This document shows positions 43,193-52,501 of a DNA stretch of 64,000 nucleotides, one piece after another; the first letter of the stretch is position 1; each line of letters begins with the position of its first letter. Under the pieces are notes generated by a model, which was not told the DNA's origin, ran no database searches, and saw only the letters and a list, made by a program, of their open reading frames with translations. The translations under genes were made by a program, and so were the position numbers. The stretch covers positions 3,100,001 through 3,164,000 of the forward strand of contig NZ_CP139003.1 in assembly GCF_044597725.1 (NCBI RefSeq), in the 5' to 3' direction. This DNA is from Bermanella sp044597725 (lineage in GTDB: Bacteria > Pseudomonadota > Gammaproteobacteria > Pseudomonadales > Oceanobacteraceae).

Positions 43193-45154
43193 ATGGATAG
43201 CTTTAAACACACACAACAGGCGCTTATTGCCCAGCCCATTAAACGCTATGGTTTTGCCCTTGGCGGCATCATGGCTGCATTAATTATCTTGTATAGCGTA
43301 TCCACCTACTACATACAACAACAGCGTGCGCTGGCCGAATACGCATCGATACAAAGCCAAACCATTACCCAGCGTCTTGCCCAAGTTCAATCACAATTAG
43401 GAATCGTTGCACGCAGCACATCCAGCCAGGTGGTGAGCCAAGGGCTACATATAGGATACCAACACTATGAAAAAGAGCGTGGAGTATTAAACCCGCAAGA
43501 GAAAACCCAGGTACAGAAATTTATAAAAAAGAATGGCCCTAATCAGCAAAGCTTTAACCAAACACAACAAGCACTCTGGTTCGACTATATCGTGAGTCCA
43601 AACCAAACAGAGCAACTTCATACTTATGGCCGTATTCACGATACCTTTGATGGTTGGTTTAAAGATATTGTCGAACGTCTAGCGCTTACCGACTTGTTAA
43701 TACTTGATAAACCATGGAAAGCGGTTTTATACAGTGTAAATAAATCAAAAGACTTCGCTTTGCCCGTAAAAAATACCCACCCAGTACTTTATAACACATT
43801 GTTTAAACCATCAGAGGGTAATACAAAGCAAGTATTATCCGATAATAAAAAAGGGATAATATACATTGTTGAACCCATACATCACGGCAAGCAACTAGAG
43901 GCCTATTTGGTTGCGACTGTATCTCACCAAGATTTAACGGCTTTGGTCGAAACAACACTGTCAGAGAGTAGTACAACAAATAGTTTTGAATTTTCATTGC
44001 AAGAAGAACAAGCTACCTCTGCCTCTTGGTATGCATTAAATGAAAACCGGAAAATCCCACAATTAGATAACCTATGGTTACAAGCAAGCATTCAACATCA
44101 CTTATTCCCATGGATACCTCTGCTGCTTGCTTTAACTATTGTGATTATCATCACATGGATATTATTACTTGCATTAAAACGCAAGCAAATTATCACGCTC
44201 GATCAACTCACTCATGTATCAGAAGAACTGGTTACTAAAGAGCAATTCAAAACTAAAATTGAAGCAAATAAACAAAGCTACCAAGAAACTTATACTCAAG
44301 TAGAACAAGCGCAAGTCGAAATACAACAAGCTTTAGAAGCAAGCCATGATTTAGTCGAGCAACAATCGAGCCTAGAGACCTCCTTCGAAAATGATGAGAC
44401 AGACCTAAAAACACTCTATAAAAACTTGCATTCACCTCAAGAAGCTCAACGCTCTAAAAGAGAAGCCTCTCAACAGAGAAGCACTGATACTGAAAAAAAT
44501 GAAAGCACAAAAACTCAAGCTTTAAGCGAACAATTAACCCCTGAACAACTTAGCCAGCACAGCCACAAAGTGCTAGAGAAAAGCCGAGCACAAGCCTCAC
44601 AACTAAAGCAGGTGCTAGACCATGCCAGTGCTCAAGTGAGCCACTTAGCCAATGACAGTGATAGTATTTATAAAGTACTTGATAATATCCAAAATGTTGC
44701 CGCGCAAACGAACTTACTTGCCTTAAATGCTGCTATCGAGGCTGCCCGAGCAGGTGAACATGGACGAGGCTTTGCCGTCGTCGCTGATGAAGTAAGAAAA
44801 TTAGCAAAGTTATCACATGACAGCACCAACGAAATTCGTGCCACCATTGAACAGCTTAAAGAAGACTCACAAAGCTCATTGGAAGCAATGAAAGCGGCTC
44901 AGGCACTCACTAATAACAATGAAGACATGATGCAAGAACTTGAAGCAATGCTGCGCGAGTATATGGATTATGTAGCACAACAAAATGAGCCGAATGAGCT
45001 AAATACACGCAAAGATGAAATACTGCAGAAGTTATTCGAAATATTAGAGCTCAGACGTAAACAGCAGGGTTCTATGGAAAAAGTACTGGCTCATCATAAG
45101 CAAGTTCAGCAGCGCAACGAGCATATAAAGCACCTACTCGGCCAATTATTATAA
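43193..45154 (+). CDS. Methyl-accepting chemotaxis protein without HAMP
   Basis: Chemoreceptor of about 653 residues from MDSFKHTQQALIAQ (43193). TM1 about 20-41, a large periplasmic sensor region (about 42-300), TM2 (about 304-328), then, instead of a recognisable HAMP, a Gln/Glu/Ser-rich coiled coil (about 335-460), and the signalling hairpin with AAQTNLLALNAAIEAARAG (around 515) and FAVVADEVRKLAK. The C-terminal arm after the tip is short. The extra coiled coil and missing HAMP are unusual. No che gene is adjacent. Confidence 0.9.
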   Translation: MDSFKHTQQALIAQPIKRYGFALGGIMAALIILYSVSTYYIQQQRALAEYASIQSQTITQRLAQVQSQLGIVARSTSSQVVSQGLHIGYQHYEKERGVLNPQEKTQVQKFIKKNGPNQQSFNQTQQALWFDYIVSPNQTEQLHTYGRIHDTFDGWFKDIVERLALTDLLILDKPWKAVLYSVNKSKDFALPVKNTHPVLYNTLFKPSEGNTKQVLSDNKKGIIYIVEPIHHGKQLEAYLVATVSHQDLTALVETTLSESSTTNSFEFSLQEEQATSASWYALNENRKIPQLDNLWLQASIQHHLFPWIPLLLALTIVIIITWILLLALKRKQIITLDQLTHVSEELVTKEQFKTKIEANKQSYQETYTQVEQAQVEIQQALEASHDLVEQQSSLETSFENDETDLKTLYKNLHSPQEAQRSKREASQQRSTDTEKNESTKTQALSEQLTPEQLSQHSHKVLEKSRAQASQLKQVLDHASAQVSHLANDSDSIYKVLDNIQNVAAQTNLLALNAAIEAARAGEHGRGFAVVADEVRKLAKLSHDSTNEIRATIEQLKEDSQSSLEAMKAAQALTNNNEDMMQELEAMLREYMDYVAQQNEPNELNTRKDEILQKLFEILELRRKQQGSMEKVLAHHKQVQQRNEHIKHLLGQLL

Positions 45155-45227
45155 ATTTCCAACGCACTTGGGTAATAGCTCAAAATGCGCTAGGATTGTA
45201 TAATATATTTTACAGGGCGTGCATAAG

Positions 45228-45737
45228 ATGAGACAGATGGTTCGACCACTACAACACAGTGATATTAGTGCTTTGCTCTCAATTCAGCATGTATGCTTTC
45301 CCACATTACCGCCTGAATCGGCGCAAAGCTTTGAAATGAAACTTGAAGCCAGCCCAAATACCTGCTTTGCCTATGAACAAAATACTGAGTTGCTTGGTTA
45401 CCTAATTAGCATCCCTTGGCCCATGACGGCACCACCCAGTTTAAACCTACAAACTTATCGTCCGCCTGAACCCTGCGATGGGCTGTATTTACATGATTTA
45501 TCGCTGCTGCCAGAAGCAAGGGGAACGGGCGCTGGGCAAGCATTAATATCTCAATTCATGTCGGCACTGGAACAAAGCGACTATGAGCAAGCCAGTTTAA
45601 TCGCTGTACAAGGAACCGCCCCTTATTGGGAGAAGGTAGGGTTTGAAGTACAGCAACCAAACCAGGTTATAACAGAAAAACTCAAAACCTATGGTGACGA
45701 CGCGCGCTACATGTTGCTGAATGCTAATTTAATTTAG
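45228..45737 (+). CDS. GNAT-family N-acetyltransferase
   Basis: Acetyl-CoA-dependent acetyltransferase of the Gcn5 type. About 169 residues from the ATG at 45228; a GTG at 45219 and an ATG at 45237 are alternatives. Motif A is LYLHDLSLLPEARGTGAGQALISQF (two parts: DLSLLPEARGTGAG is the acetyl-CoA pyrophosphate loop), followed by GTAPYWEKVGFEV. The substrate is unknown. Its stop overlaps the convergent moeA by 9 nt. A TATAAT hexamer at 45199-45204 is a possible -10 box. Confidence 0.88.
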   Translation: MRQMVRPLQHSDISALLSIQHVCFPTLPPESAQSFEMKLEASPNTCFAYEQNTELLGYLISIPWPMTAPPSLNLQTYRPPEPCDGLYLHDLSLLPEARGTGAGQALISQFMSALEQSDYEQASLIAVQGTAPYWEKVGFEVQQPNQVITEKLKTYGDDARYMLLNANLI

Positions 45738-46961
45738 CAATGCGTCAAACGGCTCAAGTGTAACCGTTTCTCCTTGCTCAACCTTACCTCGGTCTTGTTC
45801 CAATATAATGTAGCAATTCGCTTTACTCACAGAGGTTAGCAAACCACTTCCCTGTCCACCTGTGGGTTTAACCCAAAGCTGACCATGTTCATCGCAGTGA
45901 TAAACACCACGCTGAAAATCTGTTCGACCCGGGCGTTTATTAAGTGCTTGCGACGCTTTAGCCTGCAAGCGTACTGACTGTGTTCGGGCTTCGCCTATTA
46001 ACTTAGCTAACATGGGTATACACAACTGATGGAGCGTCACCATGGCGCTAACCGGGTTTCCCGGTAACCCCATAAAATATGAATTAGGCAGGCGGCCAAA
46101 AGCAAACGGTTTACCGGGTTTAATGGCTAACTTCCAAAAATCTACGTGACCCATTTCTTCTAAAACGGTTTTACTGTAATCAGCTTCACCCACGGAAACA
46201 CCGCCCGATGTAATCACCACATGGGCACATTGATCCGCCTCTGAAAACGTATCACGCAACTGTTCAAGATTATCGGGCACAATGCCATAATTAATAACAT
46301 GAGCCCCCCACTTTCTAAGCAAAGCTTCAACGCTATAACCGTTACTTTCGTAAAACTGCCCTTGCAATAGCGGCTTGCCTGGAGATTGTAATTCATCTCC
46401 AGTGCTAATAAGAGCAACAACGATAGGTTTAGCCACAGGTACTGAATCTAAGCCCAAACTAGCCAGCAGTCCAACATCGGCAGCGGTTAAGCGCCGCCCT
46501 TGCGCTAAAACTATATCCCCTACTTTTATATCTTCGCCTTGAGGACGGATATTGGCTCCTGCTTGGGTGGTTTGTGTAAAACACACGCCGTCGTCGGTCT
46601 CATGGGCATTTTCTTGCATAATGACCGCATCTGCACCCATTGGAATTTCTCCGCCGGTCATAATGCGCGCACATTCGCCAGACTGTAACTCGCCATCATA
46701 AGGATGTCCGGCAAAAATTTTAGTTATCATAGTGAGTGGTTTGCCTAGCGCAACATCGTGGGCCCTCATGGCGTACCCATCCATGGCGCTATTATCAGAT
46801 GGTGGAATATTCAACGTACTTGTAATGTTATCGGCAAGTATTCGTCCACAAGCCTGATTTAACTGCACGCATTCAGATTGAAACTGACACTCAATTGCCC
46901 CAAGTAAATGCTCAAGAGCTTGATCAAGCGGGGTAAGCCCAGGAGCAGAACAACAATCCAT
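45729..46961 (-). CDS. moeA: Molybdopterin molybdenumtransferase MoeA
   Basis: Inserts molybdate into adenylylated molybdopterin to make the molybdenum cofactor that NarG needs. The 410-residue protein matches the usual size and shows DNSAMDGYAMR (about 58-68), TGGEIPMGADAVIMQE, STGDEL, the ITSGGVSVGE (MPT-binding) motif and the PGKPFAFG / GLPGNPVS motifs. It lies 16 nt downstream of narL on the same strand, so nitrate signalling and cofactor synthesis are in one operon. No other Moco gene lies in the window. Confidence 0.96.
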   Translation of the reverse strand: MDCCSAPGLTPLDQALEHLLGAIECQFQSECVQLNQACGRILADNITSTLNIPPSDNSAMDGYAMRAHDVALGKPLTMITKIFAGHPYDGELQSGECARIMTGGEIPMGADAVIMQENAHETDDGVCFTQTTQAGANIRPQGEDIKVGDIVLAQGRRLTAADVGLLASLGLDSVPVAKPIVVALISTGDELQSPGKPLLQGQFYESNGYSVEALLRKWGAHVINYGIVPDNLEQLRDTFSEADQCAHVVITSGGVSVGEADYSKTVLEEMGHVDFWKLAIKPGKPFAFGRLPNSYFMGLPGNPVSAMVTLHQLCIPMLAKLIGEARTQSVRLQAKASQALNKRPGRTDFQRGVYHCDEHGQLWVKPTGGQGSGLLTSVSKANCYIILEQDRGKVEQGETVTLEPFDALLN

Positions 46962-46977
46962 AACTGGATACTCCTAT

Positions 46978-47616
46978 TTATAATTCGTTAACAGCCCAAA
47001 CAGCCGCCTCTACACGGCTGCGTAAATTCATTTTCTTTAACAAATTTTTTACATGAACTTTTACAGTACCATCGCTAATATCGAGCTCCCGTGCAATTAA
47101 CTTATTACTTAAACCTTTAGAAATTAACTTTAATATCTCAAGCTCACGGGCAGTCAAACTATCCAGTATACTATTAGAGGTCTTTTGTGGTTTACGCAAT
47201 GCACTGGCTAACACCTCGGCTAAGCGATCACTAATGACCATTTTACCCAAAGCGGCTTGTCGAATTTTTTCAATAATATCCTCAGGTTCCATATCTTTTA
47301 ATAGAAACCCATCAGCACCACTAGTGATTGCGGCAACAACATCGTCATCACTGTCGCTTACGGTCAACATGACGATTCGAGCTGTCACCCCCATTTCGCG
47401 CATTGCTTTTAATGTTTCAATGCCGTCCATACCTTGCATATTTAAATCAAGGACAATGAGGTCAGGCTCTTCTTTTAATACAAGTTCTAACGCATCCTTA
47501 CCATTACTGGCCTCTGCTATTAATTGTAAGTCATCTTCAAGTTCCAATAGCTGCCTTAAGCCCTTTCGTAACAGTGGATGATCATCAACAATCATTAGGG
47601 TAGCAGCGTCAGACAT
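46978..47616 (-). CDS. narL: Nitrate/nitrite response regulator NarL
   Basis: Two-component regulator for nitrate-dependent gene control. The 212-residue protein has a receiver domain with DDHPLLRKGL, phospho-acceptor Asp57 (VLDLNM), Lys in LLKDMEPEDI, and a LuxR-type helix-turn-helix (about 148-207, LTARELEILKLISKGLSNKLIA). The cognate sensor is narX, located about 3 kb away on the same strand. Candidate binding sites with 7-2-7 layout lie upstream of narK and narG. First gene of narL-moeA. Confidence 0.95.
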   Translation of the reverse strand: MSDAATLMIVDDHPLLRKGLRQLLELEDDLQLIAEASNGKDALELVLKEEPDLIVLDLNMQGMDGIETLKAMREMGVTARIVMLTVSDSDDDVVAAITSGADGFLLKDMEPEDIIEKIRQAALGKMVISDRLAEVLASALRKPQKTSNSILDSLTARELEILKLISKGLSNKLIARELDISDGTVKVHVKNLLKKMNLRSRVEAAVWAVNEL

Positions 47617-47920
47617 AGAGACCTCTTCTTGACATATTCAGGTAGCTAGTGGTTATGATTTAGATATACACATCAGTGAATATCCATAGTGCCTATTATG
47701 AAAGAATATTTACAGTTAGCAATGTGGTTACCTAAAAGTAGGTAGGGCTACGCATAAAAACATTCCACTTCGAACAGAATAATGTGCATTTTACACATAT
47801 CCATCGATGGTAAACGATAAAAGCACCAACACTATCAAAATAGCCTACCCATTTCTAAATATTGTCGAATTAAGCTCAACCCCCCATAGTCTAGCCAAAA
47901 CTAAAAGAGAAGGGGTGAGC
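47617..47920. other. Regulatory region between narL and narK
   Basis: This 304-nt region separates the divergent narL and narK genes. It contains a 7-2-7 NarL-like site at 47729-47744 and the narK ribosome-binding site AAGGGG, ending seven bases before the ATG. No convincing FNR box was found here. Confidence 0.6.
47729..47744 (+). promoter_or_regulatory. NarL-type 7-2-7 site upstream of narK
   Basis: TACCTAA-AA-GTAGGTA: two inverted heptamers separated by 2 bp, each differing from the consensus TACYYMT only at the innermost base. It lies about 180 nt upstream of the narK ATG and about 115 nt upstream of the narL ATG. Confidence 0.6.
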
Positions 47921-49579
47921 ATGTCTAGCAAATTTAAATCCACTCCAGTACCGCTAGACACAGCAAGGGGTAACGGAGCAGATATATACAATTGGAACCC
48001 AGAAGATGCAACTTTTTGGCATAAAGCAGGGTACGCTACCGCTCGCCGTAACTTATGGGTTTCTATTCCAAGTTTAATGGCAGGCTTCGCAGTATGGCTA
48101 TACTGGAGCACAATCTCAGTACAGATGCTCAATCTTGGCTTTTCATTTTCTAAGTCAGAGCTTTTTACATTAGTAGCCATTGCTGGCTTCTCGGGCGCCA
48201 CCCTACGTATTCCTAGTAGTTTTTTTATTAGGCCCTTTGGTGGGCGAAATACAATTGTTTTCACGACTGCTTTACTTATCATTCCCGCCATAGGAACTGG
48301 ATTTGCGTTACAAGATAAAAACACACCATTATGGTTATTCCAGTTGCTTGCACTGCTATCAGGTATCGGGGGAGGTAACTTTTCTTCATCCATGTCAAAT
48401 ATTACCTTCTTCTTTCCTAAGAAGAAGCAAGGGCTTGCATTAGGGTTAAATGCAGGACTCGGTAATTTTGGCATAACCGCGATGCAAATTATCACGCCGT
48501 TCGTAATGACATTCAGCATCGTGGGCGGCGAACCAATGACTTTAGAAAATACGAGTGGAACCGCGATAGGAAAAATAGCTTCAGGGTCTCAATCTTATAT
48601 ACAAAATGCCAGTTTTATTTGGTTATTTCTATTAATTCCTCTGATTTTCTTAGGTTGGTTTAGATTGAATAACCTACGCGTTGCTCATGTCAGCCCAAAT
48701 CCTCCAAATTTATTAATAACGTGTTTAAGTATCAGCACCATGCTTTTAATAGGTTTAGTCATTTCGAGTATTGGACTCTGGCTATTATTACCCGAATTCT
48801 TTAATGGTTATGGTTGGTCTTTACCGAAAGAAATTGTCCTCATGTTAACTATCGTGGTGACAGTCCTTATACTTAAAACGGTTCCAGGTAAAATCGGGAA
48901 ATCGCTAACACATCAATATGAAATATTTAACAACCCAAACACATGGGTGTTAAGCCTTATCTACACAATGACATTTGGATCATTCATAGGGTTTGCAGCT
49001 TCATTTCCATTAATCATAAAAGTCATATTTGGTTACCAGCATCTAAATGTAAACGGCATCCTTACACATAGTACCGTTAACCCCAATGGCCCAAGTGCAC
49101 TTATGTATGCCTGGATGGGACCTTTTATTGGAGCATTGATTAGACCGATTGGTGGCTGGATAGCAGATAAGGTAGGTGGCAGCATTATCACTCAAATTTG
49201 CACCGTGGTAATGTTCATATCAGTACTTAGCATATGGTATTACCTAACACTGGCTTATCAGTCAGAAACACCAGAGAATTATTTTGTGCCATTTTTTATT
49301 TTCTTTCTGATGCTATTTTCAGCCATTGGAATAGCAAATGGATCAACATTTCGTACTATCGCAACGATTTTTAACAAGGAACAAACAGGGCCTGTACTGG
49401 GCTGGGTATCGGCCATAGCCGCATATGGTGCATTCTATATTCCACAAACCTTTGCGGAGCAAATTGATTTATCTACACCGGGTGACGCATTAATATTCTT
49501 CTCAATATTTTATGGGATCTGTCTTATTATTAATTGGTTTTATTATTTACGAAGAAACAGTGAATATTACAATCCATAA
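47921..49579 (+). CDS. narK: Nitrate/nitrite MFS transporter NarK
   Basis: Inner-membrane transporter that brings nitrate in, by proton symport or in exchange for nitrite. The 552-residue protein from MSSKFKSTP (AAGGGG ribosome-binding site) has about 12 membrane segments and both nitrate signatures: GIGGGNFSSSMSNITFFFPK with GLNAGLGNFG in TM5, and GPFIGALIRPIGGWIADKVGG in the second half. It is longer than E. coli NarK, with an N-terminal extension of about 40 residues and a wider loop between TM6 and TM7. An upstream in-frame ATG at 47807 was rejected. Confidence 0.94.
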   Translation: MSSKFKSTPVPLDTARGNGADIYNWNPEDATFWHKAGYATARRNLWVSIPSLMAGFAVWLYWSTISVQMLNLGFSFSKSELFTLVAIAGFSGATLRIPSSFFIRPFGGRNTIVFTTALLIIPAIGTGFALQDKNTPLWLFQLLALLSGIGGGNFSSSMSNITFFFPKKKQGLALGLNAGLGNFGITAMQIITPFVMTFSIVGGEPMTLENTSGTAIGKIASGSQSYIQNASFIWLFLLIPLIFLGWFRLNNLRVAHVSPNPPNLLITCLSISTMLLIGLVISSIGLWLLLPEFFNGYGWSLPKEIVLMLTIVVTVLILKTVPGKIGKSLTHQYEIFNNPNTWVLSLIYTMTFGSFIGFAASFPLIIKVIFGYQHLNVNGILTHSTVNPNGPSALMYAWMGPFIGALIRPIGGWIADKVGGSIITQICTVVMFISVLSIWYYLTLAYQSETPENYFVPFFIFFLMLFSAIGIANGSTFRTIATIFNKEQTGPVLGWVSAIAAYGAFYIPQTFAEQIDLSTPGDALIFFSIFYGICLIINWFYYLRRNSEYYNP

Positions 49580-49600
49580 TCGAAAATAGGAATACAAAAA

Positions 49601-50044
49601 ATGTATAGCTTTCTACTCATTTTACACATACTTGGTGCAACTGTTTGGACTGGCGGGCATATTGTTCTCGCCCTTGCTATATTGCCTTATGTATTAAGAA
49701 ATAAAGACGTAAATTTTCTAAAAATATTTGAATCTCTATATGAGAAGGTAGGTATTCCTTCATTGGTTATGCAAGTTGTTACAGGGTTTATGTTAACTGC
49801 ATATTATATAAGCTATGATTTTTCATTAATCACTCAAAGCACAGCATTACACACCCTATTCTTAACAAAATTTGGGTTACTGGCACTGATTATATTGTTC
49901 GCTTTTCATGCACGTGTGAGAATCATTCCTAACCTACATGAGCATAATTTAATCGCTTTAGCTCTTCATATTATTCCCGTTACTATAATATCTATTTTAT
50001 TTGTATTAGCAGGTGCAGGCTTTAAACTAGGCTGGTTCAGTTAA
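49601..50044 (+). CDS. CopD-like small membrane protein
   Basis: A 147-residue polytopic membrane protein with four hydrophobic helices (about 2-25, 52-72, 85-105, 120-142). Conserved-looking His residues occur in helix 1 (LHILGATVWTGGHIV), helix 3 (FAFHARVRI) and helix 4 (LALHIIP), the pattern seen in CopD-domain/haem-b-like proteins. It starts 21 nt after narK, so it is probably co-transcribed. Its role beside a nitrate transporter is unknown; a haem, copper or redox link is possible. Its end overlaps the convergent CBS gene by 4 nt. Confidence 0.8.
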   Translation: MYSFLLILHILGATVWTGGHIVLALAILPYVLRNKDVNFLKIFESLYEKVGIPSLVMQVVTGFMLTAYYISYDFSLITQSTALHTLFLTKFGLLALIILFAFHARVRIIPNLHEHNLIALALHIIPVTIISILFVLAGAGFKLGWFS

Positions 50045-50523
50045 TCTACGAGAACCTTAAGAATATCTCGGCTACCCACTACACCTACAATAATATCTCT
50101 ATCGGTAATAAAAATTCTTTGAATTTTCTTATCTAACATTGTTTCTAATAAAGTAAAAACAGTAGTCGATACATCTTTTTTTATTATATTATGGGTCATA
50201 ATTTTATTAACGGTACAATAACTATCGGCATTTTTTTGAATCTCTTTTAACGTAGCTTTATCATAGGAAAAACCAATACTTTCTTCATAAACACTTGATG
50301 CAATTTCGGCATGATACTGCATGCTTAGTCCAGAAAAACGAATAATATCACTCATTGAAACAACACCTACTAGGCTGTGATCACTGGCAATCACAGGTGC
50401 ACTGCTAATATTATTACGCGCAAAGACACGCATTAGGTATTGTATTGACCACCCTTCATATGCCATAAATACATGAGTACTCATAATAGCCTTTGCTGGA
50501 AGCTTCTTTAACTGACTAGACAT
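50041..50523 (-). CDS. CBS-domain protein coupled to narX
   Basis: A 160-residue cytoplasmic protein made of two CBS motifs (about 10-70 and 100-160), the pair that typically forms an adenine-nucleotide-binding module. Between them is a 30-residue helical insertion (QYHAEIASSVYEESIGFSYD). Motifs: AIMSTHVFMAYEGWSIQ, SAPVIASDHSLVGVVSMSDI and RIFITDRDIIVGVVGSRDI. It lies one base after the narX stop on the same strand, so it is co-transcribed. It has no attached effector domain; a role in adjusting nitrate signalling to energy charge is possible but inferred. Confidence 0.88.
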   Translation of the reverse strand: MSSQLKKLPAKAIMSTHVFMAYEGWSIQYLMRVFARNNISSAPVIASDHSLVGVVSMSDIIRFSGLSMQYHAEIASSVYEESIGFSYDKATLKEIQKNADSYCTVNKIMTHNIIKKDVSTTVFTLLETMLDKKIQRIFITDRDIIVGVVGSRDILKVLVD

Positions 50524-50524
50524 A

Positions 50525-52360
50525 TTAAGCTTGTATCTCTATCGGTGAAAAACACATTTCGACACAGGTTCCCCTAGGTTTTTGTCGATACAATTTCAAT
50601 ATGCCATCAACATGTTTACTGCGTTCTTTCATAATAGCCAGTCCATAATGGTTTAACTTTTCTGGGTCATCCGGAATTCCAACACCATCGTCACAAACCT
50701 TAAGCACTACTTGATCATTCACAAATGTTAGCTCAATGGTGACTTCACTTCCTTTAGAATGATTAACGGCATTTTGTAATGCTTCTTTGGCGACTTGTAA
50801 TAAATGGATTTCTTCATTTGGGCTAAGCGGAATTTTATCCAAATCGTACTTAAAATTAATGAGTATATCGCTTCGTTCTCTAAGCTGTTTAATAACATCA
50901 AGTAGTGCGCCGCGAACACCATCACCATGAACTTTAAGTCTAAAAGTTGCCAGCAACTCTCTTAATTGACGATAGGCAGCGGCCAAACCTTCACGTACCT
51001 CATCGATAAGCTCTTGATATATTATTTTCTCGGCATCACTATCATGGGCTTTCTGTAAACGTGTAACTTGTATTTTTAAATAAGAAAGCGATTGTGCTAA
51101 AGAGTCATGAAGCTCACGAGCAATAATGGTACGTTCATTAAGCAGCGCAACTCTTCGCTCTTGGTTTGACTGGTTGCGCAAACTCAGTGCAACTGCTATT
51201 TGATCAGCAACTGATTGGATTAAATTATGCTGCCAAGTGTCAATATTCTCACCTCGAGGCAAGCGTACATTAACCAAACCATAATTTTGATTATCTTGTA
51301 GCAATGGAAACTTAATTTGGTAATCGGTTAATGATAACGATGAAAAATGACTATCTCCAACACAGGCATCACAGTGAGCTCCATCACAGTTACTACGCAT
51401 CGTCTCTTCTTCAATCGTAAGCATATGAATATATGGCTGTGGTGACTTGGGCGTACTCAAACATAAGTCCATGTCACCTAACCCTGTAATTTCTGATGCA
51501 CGATCGAGTATCATTCTAAAATCGACATTATCATGGTCTTCATTAATACTGCGAGCCACTTCAAATAGAAACGTCATGGAATCATTTGATTTTTTTAATG
51601 CTTTTGTTTTTTCATCAACTTTATATTCCAAATCATTATACAGTGCTTTCAATGATTCTCCCATTGCATTGAATGCCTCAGCTAAAACACCAAACTCGTC
51701 TTCGCTTTTAAGATCTATACGAGATTCAAGATCACCTTTTTTTATTCGGTTTGCATTATCCGTTAAAAGTTTTAGAGGTTGCTCTACATAGTTCGAAATA
51801 TTACTCATTGCTATATAGACAATGAGTAATGTAAAAAATAATGCAATAATCTGAATAATACGCAGCCACTTTATTTTAGATTCAGCCTCATGCTGATAAG
51901 ACAAGACTAGACCATCTAGCAAGTTTACGAATTCACCTATTGAAGAAACTAAATTCTGACTATTAATTTTATCTTTATTTTTTGAGTAAATTGCTTTCTC
52001 AAATTGTGGCTTTATTTCGTTCCGCCAAATAGATTTAATATCTTGATATTCTTTTGATATCTGTGATTTATCTTGATCTAGGTTATTTTCCAGAACCGGC
52101 GAATCAAGCATTTCATCAAACTCATGTATCAGTGATTTAATATCGTTTTCTTTATATTGAGAGCTGGGATCTAACACCTGGCTTAAGATCAAGTAGCTTT
52201 GTTTCCTTAATGATCCTGAAACATTAATAGCCGCTGCATCCGTATCGGCCATTTCTGAAATAATAAAAGATGAAAACATGCTAACAACGGCCATAACCGT
52301 CATTGCCGTTAACAAAATACCAATACGAAAAACTATTGAATTTTTTACACTTACCAACAT
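50525..52360 (-). CDS. narX: Nitrate/nitrite sensor histidine kinase NarX
   Basis: Membrane sensor for nitrate and nitrite that phosphorylates NarL. The 611-residue protein has TM1 (about 10-34), a periplasmic domain that starts with the P-box-like ADTDAAAINVSGSLRKQSY (40-57), TM2 (about 166-186), HAMP (about 187-240), a central module with a Cys cluster C325-x4-C330-x2-C333 plus Cys300, then a HisKA_3 domain with His418 (ARELHDS) and an HATPase. The layout matches NarX/NarQ. Divergent from narG; a CBS gene follows it. Confidence 0.95.
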   Translation of the reverse strand: MLVSVKNSIVFRIGILLTAMTVMAVVSMFSSFIISEMADTDAAAINVSGSLRKQSYLILSQVLDPSSQYKENDIKSLIHEFDEMLDSPVLENNLDQDKSQISKEYQDIKSIWRNEIKPQFEKAIYSKNKDKINSQNLVSSIGEFVNLLDGLVLSYQHEAESKIKWLRIIQIIALFFTLLIVYIAMSNISNYVEQPLKLLTDNANRIKKGDLESRIDLKSEDEFGVLAEAFNAMGESLKALYNDLEYKVDEKTKALKKSNDSMTFLFEVARSINEDHDNVDFRMILDRASEITGLGDMDLCLSTPKSPQPYIHMLTIEEETMRSNCDGAHCDACVGDSHFSSLSLTDYQIKFPLLQDNQNYGLVNVRLPRGENIDTWQHNLIQSVADQIAVALSLRNQSNQERRVALLNERTIIARELHDSLAQSLSYLKIQVTRLQKAHDSDAEKIIYQELIDEVREGLAAAYRQLRELLATFRLKVHGDGVRGALLDVIKQLRERSDILINFKYDLDKIPLSPNEEIHLLQVAKEALQNAVNHSKGSEVTIELTFVNDQVVLKVCDDGVGIPDDPEKLNHYGLAIMKERSKHVDGILKLYRQKPRGTCVEMCFSPIEIQA

Positions 52361-52448
52361 AGAGCAATCTCAATCTATTAACTCATTCATTAAAAGGTAC
52401 TTTCTAACCCGTAAGGGCAAGTTAAAAAATATTATTAACTAGATGCAC

Positions 52449-52464
52449 TACCTCTTTCTAGGTA
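52449..52464 (+). promoter_or_regulatory. NarL-type 7-2-7 site upstream of narG
   Basis: TACCTCT-TT-CTAGGTA: the left heptamer fits TACYYMT perfectly and the right one misses only its innermost base. The site is part of a longer perfect inverted repeat, ACTACCT-N6-AGGTAGT (52447-52466). It lies about 100 nt upstream of the predicted narG start site and between narX and narG. Confidence 0.65.
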
Positions 52465-52501
52465 GTAGGTATGCCACCTATGCAGTGCTTGTTTTACAGC
52501 C

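Noticed and set aside
47625..47660. TTGACATATTCAGG near narL as an FNR box
   Set aside because: The second half-site does not fit ATCAA, so the match is too weak to report.
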